A DNA stretch of 57,855 nt, from NCBI GenBank assembly GCA_030040865.1, contig JASHSX010000082.1, positions 1-57,855 on the forward strand. The letters run 5' to 3'. A program made the translations under genes and the position numbers. Source of the DNA: Thermoplasmata archaeon. Lineage in GTDB: Archaea; Thermoplasmatota; Thermoplasmata; Lutacidiplasmatales; UBA184. Below are positions 1 through 8,677 of the stretch, piece by piece (positions within the stretch are counted from its first letter, which is position 1; each line of letters opens with the position of its first letter). The notes beneath the pieces were generated by a model. That model was not told the DNA's origin and made no database searches. It was given only the letters and a program-made list of their open reading frames with translations.

Positions 1-47
1 ACCGGCTTCCCGGCTCTCTCCATGTCCCTTCCCTTACAACGGAGGAC

Positions 48-302
48 GTGGCCTTGATCTCCGAGGCGCATGAGGCGACCCGTGAACTCAGGAACGAACA
101 GCTTGCGGATTGGGGAAAGGAAACCACGATCTGGAGGCTTACCAGTCAGGGTGAAGCCTTGGACATGGACCGATACGCGAAGGTCGTCGCTCGTGACACG
201 CTGTCTGATATCCGCGAGTATCAGGCCGCTAGGGCTGTGTCCGAGACCAAGCGTGCTCGGTTCAATTCGGTTAAAGAGCTTCGAAAACACCTCGAGACGT
301 GA
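48..302 (+). CDS. small hypothetical protein, lower-GC than neighbours
   Basis: An 84-residue charged, mostly helical protein with no domain I recognise; it ends in a basic VKELRKHLE-type helix. The GTG start at 48 is uncertain: the frame is open to the window edge, so the gene may begin upstream, and the GGAGG at 41-45 is only two bases from the GTG. Base composition is visibly lower in GC than the rest of the window, which suggests transferred DNA or a remnant. It could be an antitoxin-like small protein, but nothing in the sequence proves that. Confidence 0.4.
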   Translation: MALISEAHEATRELRNEQLADWGKETTIWRLTSQGEALDMDRYAKVVARDTLSDIREYQAARAVSETKRARFNSVKELRKHLET

Positions 303-426
303 GCCGGTCGAAACGACACGGTCCTGGAACCTGTGTCGCAAGTTGACTCAGGCAGCTTCGGCGGGACCCAGTGGTTGGAACAGTAGTTTCACACTCTTCC
401 GAGCCAAGCCGGGCCGCACGAAGCGG

Positions 427-1164
427 TTACAGTATCCCGAAACGGTCGATGCCCTTCTGAGTGCGGGCCAGGACATCGGCGGCGTCGAGTTCGAGGTCGT
501 ACCGGCGGAAATAACGGCCCAACGCTCCGAGCCCTTTCTCGAGGGCCCTCATCGCCTCGGTCAGGCGGACCCACGCGGGGAATCCCAGTCTGTCCACACG
601 AATTCCCGCCGCGAGATCGATGAACCACGGCGACTCCTCGTATACCAGGATGTTGAACGGGCTGAGGTCGGAGTGGACCACGCCCGCCTCCGCCAGTCCC
701 TCGATGCCGGCGACGGTAGCGTCTAGGAAGGCGGGAGGATCGCGGAGCTGTGCGTGTTGGAGCATGGGAGCGGGGGCGTCTCCGTTTCCTAGGTATTGCA
801 TCGAGAACATGTTCTCCACGCGTCGACCCGGCGCCGGTACACGAGCTCCTCCCTGCCAGGCGTAGGTCAACAGATCGAGCTCGATCAGCGCGCGCTGACC
901 CATCGCTTCGAGCTTGATGGGGCGCCCTCCGCGGTGAGCGGTCCGGTACTGCCGGTAGACCTTGACCGCCACCAGACGACGACCATCGCGGCAAAGGTAG
1001 ACGTCCGCTTCCTTCCCCGAACCGAGCCGCTGACCGACCTCGGTCGCCAGTCCGCATCCGACGATGGCGTCCGCTACCTCGCGGTGCGTCGGCTCCGCGA
1101 AGGCGATCTGCCCCGTCCGCACCTTCCAGTGTACGCTCTCGTCCAAGTACCCATCGTTGGGCAT
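427..1164 (-). CDS. rio1: RIO1-type serine/threonine protein kinase
   Basis: A 245-residue RIO kinase. The nucleotide loop reads GSGKEADVY (residues 48-56), the ATP lysine is K68 in VAVKVYR, the catalytic loop is HSDLSPFN (164-171) and the metal-binding aspartate is D183 in WFID. The length fits archaeal Rio1, and the N-terminal winged helix of Rio2 is absent. RIO1 kinases act in maturation of the small ribosomal subunit in archaea and eukaryotes. It stands alone, divergent from the thermopsin gene. I see no clear TATA box in front of its ATG. Confidence 0.9.
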   Translation of the reverse strand: MPNDGYLDESVHWKVRTGQIAFAEPTHREVADAIVGCGLATEVGQRLGSGKEADVYLCRDGRRLVAVKVYRQYRTAHRGGRPIKLEAMGQRALIELDLLTYAWQGGARVPAPGRRVENMFSMQYLGNGDAPAPMLQHAQLRDPPAFLDATVAGIEGLAEAGVVHSDLSPFNILVYEESPWFIDLAAGIRVDRLGFPAWVRLTEAMRALEKGLGALGRYFRRYDLELDAADVLARTQKGIDRFGIL

Positions 1165-1545
1165 TGCTGGTCCTCGGACCAGGTCGGTCGACTCACGAAG
1201 AGGAAGTGTGAAGGTCGCCCACCGAAACGACGGGGCCTACTCGGTCCACGGTGCGTTGGCGAGCGCTTCGACTGCCATTTCCCCGTGAACCTCCCGGCCG
1301 TGGGCCAGCACGCCGAGGGTCGACCGGTATCTAAGCTCCACCGAGTGCCGGGCGGCGCGTCTCGTCGATAGAGAACATTCGGCCCGCTCAGTTTCCGGCG
1401 GTTCTGGAGACGCGGACCACGCGCAATGACGCCGGCTGCCGCCGGGTACACGCCGGTAAGTCCGGATTCGATCCGCCCGTCCGCCCGGGTGCGCCCGTGT
1501 TCTAGTTTCGACAGCATGATGTATATCTCGTTCGTCCCGGCCCGC
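1165..1545. other. intergenic region between rio1 and the thermopsin gene
   Basis: About 380 bases between two divergent genes. Long open frames here are shadows of the high-GC thermopsin gene. Apart from the TATA-like element near 1521 I see no RNA gene, strong hairpin or repeat. A short minus-strand frame at about 1237-1340 shows no recognisable domain. Confidence 0.5.
1521..1527 (+). promoter_or_regulatory. TATA-like element, thermopsin gene
   Basis: GTATATC lies 22 nt (centre to start) upstream of the ATG at 1546. This spacing is slightly short for a leaderless archaeal promoter, but it is the only AT-rich element placed to serve that start. Confidence 0.35.
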
Positions 1546-4488
1546 ATGCGAGGGCGCGTTCTCGGCGCGGTGATCCTGGCGGCCATCATGGTCCTGAGCG
1601 GGTTCTCGATCCTGGCCTTCGGCCCGGTACAGGGAGCCGGGCCGGTGCCCTCTGCTCCCGGCACCTCGATCGCGAGCAGTCCCTCCATCGCGGCCCCGGT
1701 CGCGACACCCCCCTCCGCGTTGAGTTCCGGCGCGGCGAGCTCCTGCCCGTCCCTCGAGAGCACTCAGAACGACCCCGGGTACGCCGCGTACGTTCAACAC
1801 GTCCAGTCGATCGCCCACGCGGCCGTATCCGACGGCCTTCCCTCGTCGGACCTCCACCTTCCCTACACCGGCGCGATCGCCGATCAGGTCGTGAACGGTG
1901 TCCCGATGTCCGGAAGCGCCCTGACAACCGAGTGTGCCGGACACCAGCCCACGACCTCGCAAACGGCTCCGCCGGGAGTCTCCTACGACGGCCAGACCGA
2001 CATCTCGACCCTCCAGGACAAGACGCTCGACTCCAACAGCATCGCGGCGACTCTCACCGTGAACTCGCCGACGCAGAACTTCTACCCCGGTAGCGGAACC
2101 CCGACGGTCTGGGGTGCCCAGGAGAACGTCGTCCTGCCGAACGTCACCATCCTCGGGCAGCAGTGCCCGACCGAGCCGTGCAGCGCGAGCGGGAACGGGA
2201 ACTACGCGTTCTGGGTCCAGAACACCCTTTCGTACGATTCCCACAACGACACGCTGTACTTCGTGGACGACACGTGGAACTTCACGAACTACCAGTCCTC
2301 CATGTTCCAGTCCTCTCTGGTCGACTGGTCGCCGCTCGGCGGCAATTACACGGGCGTGTGGGTCGCCTTCTCCCAGTACTACACCGTGAAGGCTCCGTTC
2401 ACGGTGACGATGTACGTCAACACCTCCGTCGACGCGGCCGGCGACCAGATCCTCTGGTACAACTACAGTGTCGCGACACCGACCGAGTTCATCGGGAACG
2501 GGAACTACGACTATCTGGTGTTCAACTCCCAACCGGCGGGCGGCCACCTCGCGCTGAGTCCGCCGGACTTCGAGGCGAGTGCCAACACCTATCACCTGGT
2601 CCCCGAGGACTACGAGTTCGACGCGTTCATCGGGGCCGATGACGGATCGAACCAGCTCATGCTCGCGGCGCACGCGACGATGACGGTGAAGTACTGCGAT
2701 CGCGCTCCCTACTGCACTTCCAGCCAGTTCGCGTACGCGAACGTTCCGGCCGCGGTCGACTTCGGCAGCGAGACCGGCGAGCAGGCGATCGGCATCGCGG
2801 TGAGCTACGTCGGGACCACCGCGCACCTCAACGCCGGGCCGCTCGTCCTGCAGGGATTGTGGAACTACACCGGGCTGACCGGGGTCAAGGCGGGATCGAC
2901 CGAGGTCGTGAACAACATCCGGGTCGTCGGCGATCCCGAGGGGCCGCTCTCCTCGCAGCCGTACGTCTTTGTCTTCTTGGAGGACACCGCGGACCCGGCC
3001 CAGGGGTACCAGTGGGCTCCGGACCAGCCCGCCTGGTACCTCATGCCGGGAACGTACCGGTACGACCTCCTGCTTTCCGACTACAAGGAGGTCCGGGGCA
3101 CTTTCGTCGTGGGAACGACCACCACGAGCCTGATCGCCCTACTGCCGTACGACGCAAAGGCCGGAGTCTACACGCCGCTCTGGGCGTTCGGCAACGGCCA
3201 GCTCGCTGGGATCTCCTCGAAGGGGTCGGGGTCGCTCGCGAACCCGTTCGTGCCGTTCAATAACCCCACGAACGGCTACGACGGGTACACGGACGGGGCG
3301 TTGAGCCCGTACTTCTTCAGCTTCAACGACTACGACTACCCGTCCTTCTCCGGCGTGCTGTTCTCCGGGACGACGGCGTACGTCGATCTGAACGCCCCGC
3401 CGAGCTTTGCGGTACCCGCCGGGGGCGGCACGTACCTCTACCTCGGGCTCGAGTTCTACCAGACCTCGCACGTCACGCTCTCCCACGACACGTTCGTGCA
3501 GGGATGGGCGGCATGGAGCGAGATCTCGTTCTACATCAGCGTCCCCGCGTCGCAGAACCCCGTTCCCGAAGCCGAGGTTTCCTTCTGGGATTCGACCGAC
3601 GCCCTCGTGATGTCGAACGACTTCGTGGGCACCGAGCCGTTCGGGGGATCGGTCGCCCCCGACGGTCTCGTCCTCTACGGGGGAACGAACAACGTCGTCT
3701 GGGGGAACACGTTCACCGACCCGCCCGGGACCTCGCTGCACGTCCGGGGGCAATACGCCGGTCTGGGCCTCGGCGAGGGAGGGGACCTCATCTACAACAA
3801 CAATTTCTCCGTGGACAATCCGGTGGTCTACCTACCGTACAACTGGCCGAACGTGGCGGACTGCCTTCCGCAGAGCTTGGGCCCGTGCGGCGCCAGCGGC
3901 CACGACAACTCCGTGTACTACAACGACGCGGCCAACGTCCGTGGGAACACCTGGAACGTCACTCCCCAGCCGGCGTCGAACATCGTCCACGTGGTGAACG
4001 GGCACCCGCTGAGCGGCAACGTCCTCGGATCGCTGGTCACCACGCAGGGCGGCAATTACTACTGGAACTACGGTACGGGGGCGAACGGATACTCGCGCTA
4101 CCCGTACGTCTCCCGTTTCTACTACAGCGATTGGTCGAACATCTTCCCGCTCGGCTGTACGTCGGTGGAACCGCCGGGAGCGCCGTGCGGTACTCCGCCA
4201 CCGATCGTCGGGGCGTTCGAGAACGGTATCGCGACCGGCGGCGACTACGCGCCGTACGGACCGATGCTGTCGTTCCAGGAGTCCGGTCTTCCGTACGGCA
4301 CCGAGTGGTCGGTCACGATCCACGGCGTCACTTACTCGACGCACACCGGTCGACTCCTCGTCGCCGAGCCGTACGGCAGCGAGGGCTTCGCGGTCTCCGC
4401 GTCGGGCTGGTCGGCCTATCCGGCGAGCGGAACGGCCTTCGCGGAAGGGGTCACCGTCGTGCCGATCTCCTTCGCGATCGACGGGTGA
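1546..4488 (+). CDS. secreted thermopsin-family (peptidase A5) surface protease
   Basis: A very large exported protein of about 980 residues. From the ATG at 1546 it begins MRGR and then a strong hydrophobic signal segment (about residues 5-22), followed by a Ser/Pro/Ala-rich linker. ATGs at 1516 and 1519 are alternatives. The N-terminal half resembles thermopsins, the acid proteases of Sulfolobus and Thermoplasmata: VSYDGQTDI, then WVQNTLSYD, VDDTWNFT and a lipocalin-like beta region. The middle (about residues 650-870) has right-handed beta-helix-like stretches such as LSHDTFVQGW and VVWGNTFTD. The C-terminus has the Thermoplasmata surface-protein module FQESGLPYGTEWSVTI. Many N-x-S/T sites suggest N-glycosylation. 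Probable role is extracellular peptide or glycoprotein breakdown. No catalytic residues can be assigned with certainty for this family. Confidence 0.82.
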   Translation: MRGRVLGAVILAAIMVLSGFSILAFGPVQGAGPVPSAPGTSIASSPSIAAPVATPPSALSSGAASSCPSLESTQNDPGYAAYVQHVQSIAHAAVSDGLPSSDLHLPYTGAIADQVVNGVPMSGSALTTECAGHQPTTSQTAPPGVSYDGQTDISTLQDKTLDSNSIAATLTVNSPTQNFYPGSGTPTVWGAQENVVLPNVTILGQQCPTEPCSASGNGNYAFWVQNTLSYDSHNDTLYFVDDTWNFTNYQSSMFQSSLVDWSPLGGNYTGVWVAFSQYYTVKAPFTVTMYVNTSVDAAGDQILWYNYSVATPTEFIGNGNYDYLVFNSQPAGGHLALSPPDFEASANTYHLVPEDYEFDAFIGADDGSNQLMLAAHATMTVKYCDRAPYCTSSQFAYANVPAAVDFGSETGEQAIGIAVSYVGTTAHLNAGPLVLQGLWNYTGLTGVKAGSTEVVNNIRVVGDPEGPLSSQPYVFVFLEDTADPAQGYQWAPDQPAWYLMPGTYRYDLLLSDYKEVRGTFVVGTTTTSLIALLPYDAKAGVYTPLWAFGNGQLAGISSKGSGSLANPFVPFNNPTNGYDGYTDGALSPYFFSFNDYDYPSFSGVLFSGTTAYVDLNAPPSFAVPAGGGTYLYLGLEFYQTSHVTLSHDTFVQGWAAWSEISFYISVPASQNPVPEAEVSFWDSTDALVMSNDFVGTEPFGGSVAPDGLVLYGGTNNVVWGNTFTDPPGTSLHVRGQYAGLGLGEGGDLIYNNNFSVDNPVVYLPYNWPNVADCLPQSLGPCGASGHDNSVYYNDAANVRGNTWNVTPQPASNIVHVVNGHPLSGNVLGSLVTTQGGNYYWNYGTGANGYSRYPYVSRFYYSDWSNIFPLGCTSVEPPGAPCGTPPPIVGAFENGIATGGDYAPYGPMLSFQESGLPYGTEWSVTIHGVTYSTHTGRLLVAEPYGSEGFAVSASGWSAYPASGTAFAEGVTVVPISFAIDG

Positions 4489-4499
4489 GCCACGGGAAC

Positions 4500-4506
4500 G
4501 TATTCC
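4500..4506 (+). promoter_or_regulatory. weak TATA-like element, APH-fold kinase gene
   Basis: GTATTCC is centred 24 nt before the ATG at 4527, the spacing seen at other leaderless genes in the window. The match to a TATA box is weak. Confidence 0.3.
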
Positions 4507-4526
4507 GGGCCCCGTAAGCACCGGTG

Positions 4527-5513
4527 ATGGACCCGCCCGCTCCGAGCGAGGGTACCCGCTTTCCGCCCGCCGAGGGGGAACGACGGCGATGGTCCGAGCT
4601 ACCGCCGTCGGTGCGCATCGCGCTCGAGCGCCACCTCGGCGCCCAGGTCGTCGAGGAGACTTCCGAGCGGGGCGGCTTCTCTCCGGGGGTCGCCTCCCGG
4701 ATCGTCCTCTCGGACGGACGACGGATGTTCGCGAAGGTCGTGGGCGCCGAGGCCAACCCGGACTCTCCGGAGTTCCACCGGCGGGAGGCGCGCATCCTGG
4801 CGCGACTCCCTCCCGACCTGCCCGTCCCCCGGCTCCTTTCGGTCTACGACGAGGGGCCGTGGGTGGCGTTGTTCCTCGAGGAGATCGCCGGTCGTTCCCC
4901 TCGACTTCCGTGGGACCCCACCGAGCTTCGGCGTGTCCTCTCCGCCCTCGAGAGCCTCCTCGAGCGGCTCACGCCAGCGCCGTTCGAGAGCCCGTCGTTT
5001 GGCGAGCTGCATCGCCACCTGTTCGGGGAGTGGCATCGGGTCTCCGGCTCCACGGAGCTCCAAGACCAGGTCCGATCGGCCTTCGGTTCCGCTCCGCTCC
5101 GCCACCTCGGGCGGCTCCGGGAGCTCGAGACCCGGATGGACGACGCGACGGCGGGGAGGACGCTGTTGAACTCGGACGTCCGCGCCGACAATGTTCTGCT
5201 CGCGGACGATCGGGTCTACTTCGCCGACTGGCCGTCGGCCTGTCGCGCCGCGCCGTGGGTCGAGCTCGCGCTCTTCCTCCCGAGCGTCGCGATGCAGGGC
5301 GGACCGGCGCCGTGGAGCCTGTTCGACGCAAGCCCCCTGTCGCGGGAGGCGGACCCCGAAGCCGTGGACACGGTCCTGGCCGGGTTGTCCGGATTCTTCG
5401 TCGGAAGTTCGATGAAGCCGCCGCCGCCCGGATTGTCGACCCTCCGCCCCTTCCAGCGGGCGCAGGGTCTCGAGACCCTCCGATGGATCGCGCATCGGTG
5501 GGACGGGGTCTGA
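4527..5513 (+). CDS. aminoglycoside phosphotransferase (APH) family kinase
   Basis: A 328-residue protein with the APH / choline-kinase fold. The N-lobe has FAKVVG with a candidate ATP lysine. The catalytic loop is NSDVRADNVLL, where the usual H-x-D is replaced by S-D; the Mg-binding motif is FADWPSACRAAPWVELA. The family phosphorylates small molecules such as aminoglycosides, choline or homoserine; the substrate cannot be read from sequence. GTG at 4524 is an alternative start, but ATG 4527 fits the weak TATA element better. It lies 38 bp after the thermopsin gene on the same strand. Confidence 0.75.
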   Translation: MDPPAPSEGTRFPPAEGERRRWSELPPSVRIALERHLGAQVVEETSERGGFSPGVASRIVLSDGRRMFAKVVGAEANPDSPEFHRREARILARLPPDLPVPRLLSVYDEGPWVALFLEEIAGRSPRLPWDPTELRRVLSALESLLERLTPAPFESPSFGELHRHLFGEWHRVSGSTELQDQVRSAFGSAPLRHLGRLRELETRMDDATAGRTLLNSDVRADNVLLADDRVYFADWPSACRAAPWVELALFLPSVAMQGGPAPWSLFDASPLSREADPEAVDTVLAGLSGFFVGSSMKPPPPGLSTLRPFQRAQGLETLRWIAHRWDGV

Positions 5514-5571
5514 TCGGAGTGCGGGATCGACGGGGCGGGGTCCGCGAAGGCCGGGACTCCCAAGTCGGGAG

Positions 5572-6261
5572 CTAGCGGCCCCGCAAGCGACGCACGAGCG
5601 CGGCCGGCGTGGTGAACAGGGCTCGTTCCACGCGATCGTCCGCCAGGCCGGCGCCCCGGGCGATCCGTAGCGCCTGCTCGAGCGGGACGAGCTGCTCGGG
5701 TCCGTGCGCGTCCGAATCTACGACGAGCTCGGCTCCGGCTTCGATCGCCACGCGCGCGACATGGCCGTTCGTCAGGGAGTGGCCGACGCGCGCCGAGATC
5801 TCCAGGACGACATCGTGGTCCTTCGCAAGCTCCGCATCCCGAGGGTCGAGCAGGCCAGGGTGCGCGAGCACGTCGACCGACCCGGAGTCGATCGCCGCGT
5901 GGTTGGTCCCGGCGGGGACGTTCTCGACCGTCGTCTCGCCGTGCACGATGACGATCTCGGCACCGGCCTTCCGGCAGGCCCGCGCGGTGTCGGCGATCCG
6001 GCGCGCGGGCACCTTAGTGAGCTCCACTCCCACGATCGGAACGAACGGGCTTCCGTCCCAGCCCGACGCTTCGCGGCGGAGCTGGTCGAGGAGCGGTCTC
6101 GGGTCCTCGAGGCCCACGTGATCGGTGAGGGCCAGCGCCCGGTGCTGAAGTACCTCCGCCTCGAACCACATGTCCGTGGCCGAGGTCGTTCCGTCGGTGA
6201 GGTAGGAATGGGAGTGAAAGTCGATCCTTCGGGGACCGGGGTCGCGCGGCGAACCGCCCAC
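5572..6261 (-). CDS. PHP-domain phosphoesterase (histidinol-phosphatase-like)
   Basis: A 229-residue PHP-superfamily metal-dependent phosphoesterase. Visible metal-binding motifs in order are DFHSHSYLTDG (H16, H18), LTDHVG, VHGETTVE, AHPGLLD and DSDAHGPEQL near the C-terminus. Archaeal relatives are usually annotated as histidinol-phosphatase-like or PHP proteins; the true substrate is unknown and no histidine genes adjoin. The GTG start at 6261 is supported by a TATA-like box 25 nt upstream. Confidence 0.82.
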   Translation of the reverse strand: MGGSPRDPGPRRIDFHSHSYLTDGTTSATDMWFEAEVLQHRALALTDHVGLEDPRPLLDQLRREASGWDGSPFVPIVGVELTKVPARRIADTARACRKAGAEIVIVHGETTVENVPAGTNHAAIDSGSVDVLAHPGLLDPRDAELAKDHDVVLEISARVGHSLTNGHVARVAIEAGAELVVDSDAHGPEQLVPLEQALRIARGAGLADDRVERALFTTPAALVRRLRGR

Positions 6262-6283
6262 GGGGGCCCGAGGGGGGCCGGGG

Positions 6284-6289
6284 TTTAGA
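6284..6289 (-). promoter_or_regulatory. TATA-like box, PHP gene
   Basis: TCTAAA on the minus strand, centred about 25 nt upstream of the GTG at 6261. It suggests a leaderless transcript starting between the PHP gene and the upstream hydrolase gene. Confidence 0.5.
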
Positions 6290-6310
6290 GCTGCCGGGTG
6301 GACCTGCCGG

Positions 6311-7186
6311 TCAGAACCTCGCCCCGATCCAGGCGTGGACCTCGGGGATCCGGCGGGTGTAGAGGCTGAGATGCCCTTCGTCCGCTTCGAGGTGCGCCTC
6401 CGCCTGGGGGATGTGGTCGGCGAGCCAGCGGCCGTGCTGGAACGGGACGAACCGGTCGTGTCGGCCGTGCCAGATCTGGAGCGGGACCCGGATCCGGGCC
6501 GGATCGAACCCCCAGGGCCGAGTCTCGCTCAGATTGTCATCGATGATCCCGTCCGCACCCTCGCGGAATCCCTCTCTCCCCTGCGCGGCGAAGAAGTCGG
6601 CCAGCGCGGGGGTGAGCGCGCGGGCGTCCACCTCGGACAGGAGGGTCGTGAGGTACTCCACCACCTGTGCCGGCGTTGCGTCGCGCATCTGGGCCACCTC
6701 GTCCCGGCTCTTTCGCTCCCACGCGGCGCGGTCCGAGTGCAGCAGTCGCAGGTCGTCGGCGTTCAGCTCACCGAGGCCCTCGTATGGGTCGAGCCCCTCC
6801 GCATCCGCCGGGGCCGCCCCCGCGAGGCACGCCGCCGCGACCACCCGCTCGGGCAGCAGGGCGGCGCACGCGAGCGCCGGATCCCCGCCTCCTGAGTGTC
6901 CCCACACGCCGAACCTCCCGATGCCGAGGGCGTCCGCGATCGTCGCGACGTCGGAGGCCACATCGGCGACCGTCCGGTCCGGGTGCCGGGTCGATCCCCC
7001 GTATCCGGGTCGGTCGTAGCCGAGCAGCCGGATCCCGCGTCGTCGGGCATCGTCCACGTGGACGCTGTAGAGGAGGCGTGAGCCCGGCGAGCCGTGCAGC
7101 GAAAAGATCGCCGGACCGTCCGGGCTCCCGTCCTCTTGGACCCGCAGCGTCCGACCGTCCGCGGTCGATACCGTGTGCTCCCGCAT
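6311..7186 (-). CDS. alpha/beta-hydrolase fold enzyme
   Basis: A 291-residue soluble alpha/beta hydrolase. It has the oxyanion HGSPGSR (31-37), the nucleophile elbow GHSGGG with S98, and an acid/histidine pair near the C-terminus (WHGRHDRFVP, then DEGHLSL). The D-G-R-x-L start, YDRPGYGGS and absence of a signal peptide resemble cytoplasmic esterases or proline iminopeptidase-like hydrolases; the substrate is unknown. I chose ATG 7186 because the conserved domain begins there; the frame extends to 7285 without conserved sequence. It is divergent from the gene at 7269. Confidence 0.8.
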   Translation of the reverse strand: MREHTVSTADGRTLRVQEDGSPDGPAIFSLHGSPGSRLLYSVHVDDARRRGIRLLGYDRPGYGGSTRHPDRTVADVASDVATIADALGIGRFGVWGHSGGGDPALACAALLPERVVAAACLAGAAPADAEGLDPYEGLGELNADDLRLLHSDRAAWERKSRDEVAQMRDATPAQVVEYLTTLLSEVDARALTPALADFFAAQGREGFREGADGIIDDNLSETRPWGFDPARIRVPLQIWHGRHDRFVPFQHGRWLADHIPQAEAHLEADEGHLSLYTRRIPEVHAWIGARF

Positions 7187-7268
7187 TGGCGAAGGCCGCG
7201 AGCCTACGGCAGGCCTTCGATATAGCTCCGGCCGGAGGTAAGTACGGGACGAGGGCCCGGGTTCGACC

Positions 7269-7949
7269 GTGACGACGATCCGCACGATCCCGACCCACGA
7301 GATCGTCGAGAGGACCCACCCGCGGCCGCCCCCGGAGGAGGCCGATCGGGTGGCGATGGCGACGGGGCGCGCGATCGACGGGACGCTCTCCCAGCTGGGT
7401 CACCAGATCCGGTCCGGGCGCAAGCCGACGGCGACCTCGATGCGTCGCTACGCCGAGGAGATGCTCACGGACGCCCTCGCCGAAGAGGCGGTGGCCGTGA
7501 CCGACGGAGAGCGCCAAAAGATCCTCGACCAGATCGACGGGACGCTCAAGGCCTACCGTGGAAGCGTGATCTTCGGACTGGCGCGACCGAAGACCCGGGT
7601 CATCCTGATCGACGGTCGTGTAGGCGTCTACGCCCAGCCGGACTACTGGGACGGACGCGGCCGGTTCTACGAGATGAAGAGCTACCTCGCGATCCCGCCC
7701 CCTCCCGAAGTGTCCCTCCAGCTACGGCTCTTCCAGCTGGCCTTCCCCGGCTTTGGGGCGACGCTCGTTTGTCTCGACCGTCACCGATCCCCGATCGAGA
7801 CACGAACCTACGATGTACCGGCTCCGACCGAGGAAGAACGGGAGAGTACGCTGCGGCTCGCCTACGACCTAGGAACCCGCTTCGGGCAGGAGAAGGTCGT
7901 CGAGTACATGGAGGGCCCGTTCGTGCGCTACGAGCGGCCGCCGGACTGA
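7269..7949 (+). CDS. putative stand-alone PD-(D/E)XK nuclease
   Basis: A 226-residue protein without a family I can name. Its middle has a PD-(D/E)XK nuclease-like core: GVYAQPDYWD with D125, then FYEMKSY with E135 and K137, about ten residues apart, followed by SLQLRLFQLAF (149-159), which sits where RecB/Cas4 nucleases have a Q-x-x-x-Y helix. The N-terminus is helical and charged. No helicase domain, cysteine cluster or CRISPR gene is nearby. The GTG start at 7269 has a weak TAAGTA element about 27 nt upstream. The fold assignment is inference from short motifs; a non-nuclease protein remains possible. Confidence 0.55.
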   Translation: MTTIRTIPTHEIVERTHPRPPPEEADRVAMATGRAIDGTLSQLGHQIRSGRKPTATSMRRYAEEMLTDALAEEAVAVTDGERQKILDQIDGTLKAYRGSVIFGLARPKTRVILIDGRVGVYAQPDYWDGRGRFYEMKSYLAIPPPPEVSLQLRLFQLAFPGFGATLVCLDRHRSPIETRTYDVPAPTEEERESTLRLAYDLGTRFGQEKVVEYMEGPFVRYERPPD

Positions 7950-8174
7950 GGCAAGCCCGCCCCGGCCACTCGCGCCTCGGAGCGTTCGGGCCCGGGCCTC
8001 GAGTTCCGCGGTGGTACGGTCCGAGCTCGCCGCCCGGGAGGTATCCCCGGCTCAATCCGTCCGGTGCGGCGACGACCGAAAACCTGCCGCGGGCCGGCGC
8101 ACGCCACCGGAGGGTACGGGGGGCCGACTCCCGGCGAAACCCAGAAAAGGGAGGACCCGGTGGGAAGTGGTGAG

Positions 8175-8666
8175 ATGGCCGCGCTCACCGAGGCGATGAT
8201 CGCGATGGTCCGAAAGCAGCGGCTCGGCTACGTAGCCACGATCTCGCCCGACGGGTTCCCGAAGGTCTCTCCGAAAGGGTCGCTCACCGTCTGGGACCCG
8301 GATCACCTCGTCTTCGCCGACATCGAGTCTCCGAACACCGTGCGCAACCTGGCGAAGAACCCCCGCACCGAGATCAACGTCGTCGACCCGTTCGTCCGGA
8401 AGGGGTTCCGGTTCACCGGGACCGCCGAGGTCCTCCACGCGGGCGAGCTGTACTTCAAGGTCCTCGAGAAGTACAAGGCGGAGGGTGCGGACATCCGGCG
8501 CGTCCGCTCGGTCGTGCTCGTGAAGGTCACCCAAGCCTTGCCGCTCGTCTCGCCCGCGTACGCGGACGGCTACAGCGAGGACGAGGTGCGTCGGCTCTGG
8601 GAAGAGTACCACGCCAAGGCCGAGGACAAGACGGTCCTCGACCTGACGCCGCCGACCGACTTCTGA
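8175..8666 (+). CDS. pyridoxamine 5'-phosphate oxidase-like FMN-binding protein
   Basis: A 163-residue split beta-barrel flavoprotein. Family-like features are RLGYVATISPDGFPKVSPKG near the N-terminus, LVFADIESPNTVRNL, and NPRTEINVVDPF; the C-terminus is helical. Such proteins bind FMN or F420 and carry out small redox reactions; specificity is unknown. I chose ATG 8175 because upstream codons (from 8064) lack conservation. It is followed after 11 bp by the DUF420 gene, so the two are probably co-transcribed. Confidence 0.8.
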   Translation: MAALTEAMIAMVRKQRLGYVATISPDGFPKVSPKGSLTVWDPDHLVFADIESPNTVRNLAKNPRTEINVVDPFVRKGFRFTGTAEVLHAGELYFKVLEKYKAEGADIRRVRSVVLVKVTQALPLVSPAYADGYSEDEVRRLWEEYHAKAEDKTVLDLTPPTDF

Positions 8667-8677
8667 GCGGGGGCGGC

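Noticed and set aside
303..426. Downstream toxin partner of the 84-residue gene
   Set aside because: No open frame of suitable size or motif is present before the RIO1 gene.
1237..1340. Short minus-strand peptide frame ending VHGEMAVEALANAPWTE
   Set aside because: It looks protein-like, but is about 34 residues, has no promoter or family match I can name, and is the tail of a long shadow frame.
1237..2826. 529-residue minus-strand open frame across the thermopsin gene
   Set aside because: It mirrors a well-supported plus-strand gene; composition (R, V, G, E rich) is typical of antisense frames in high-GC DNA and no domain is visible.
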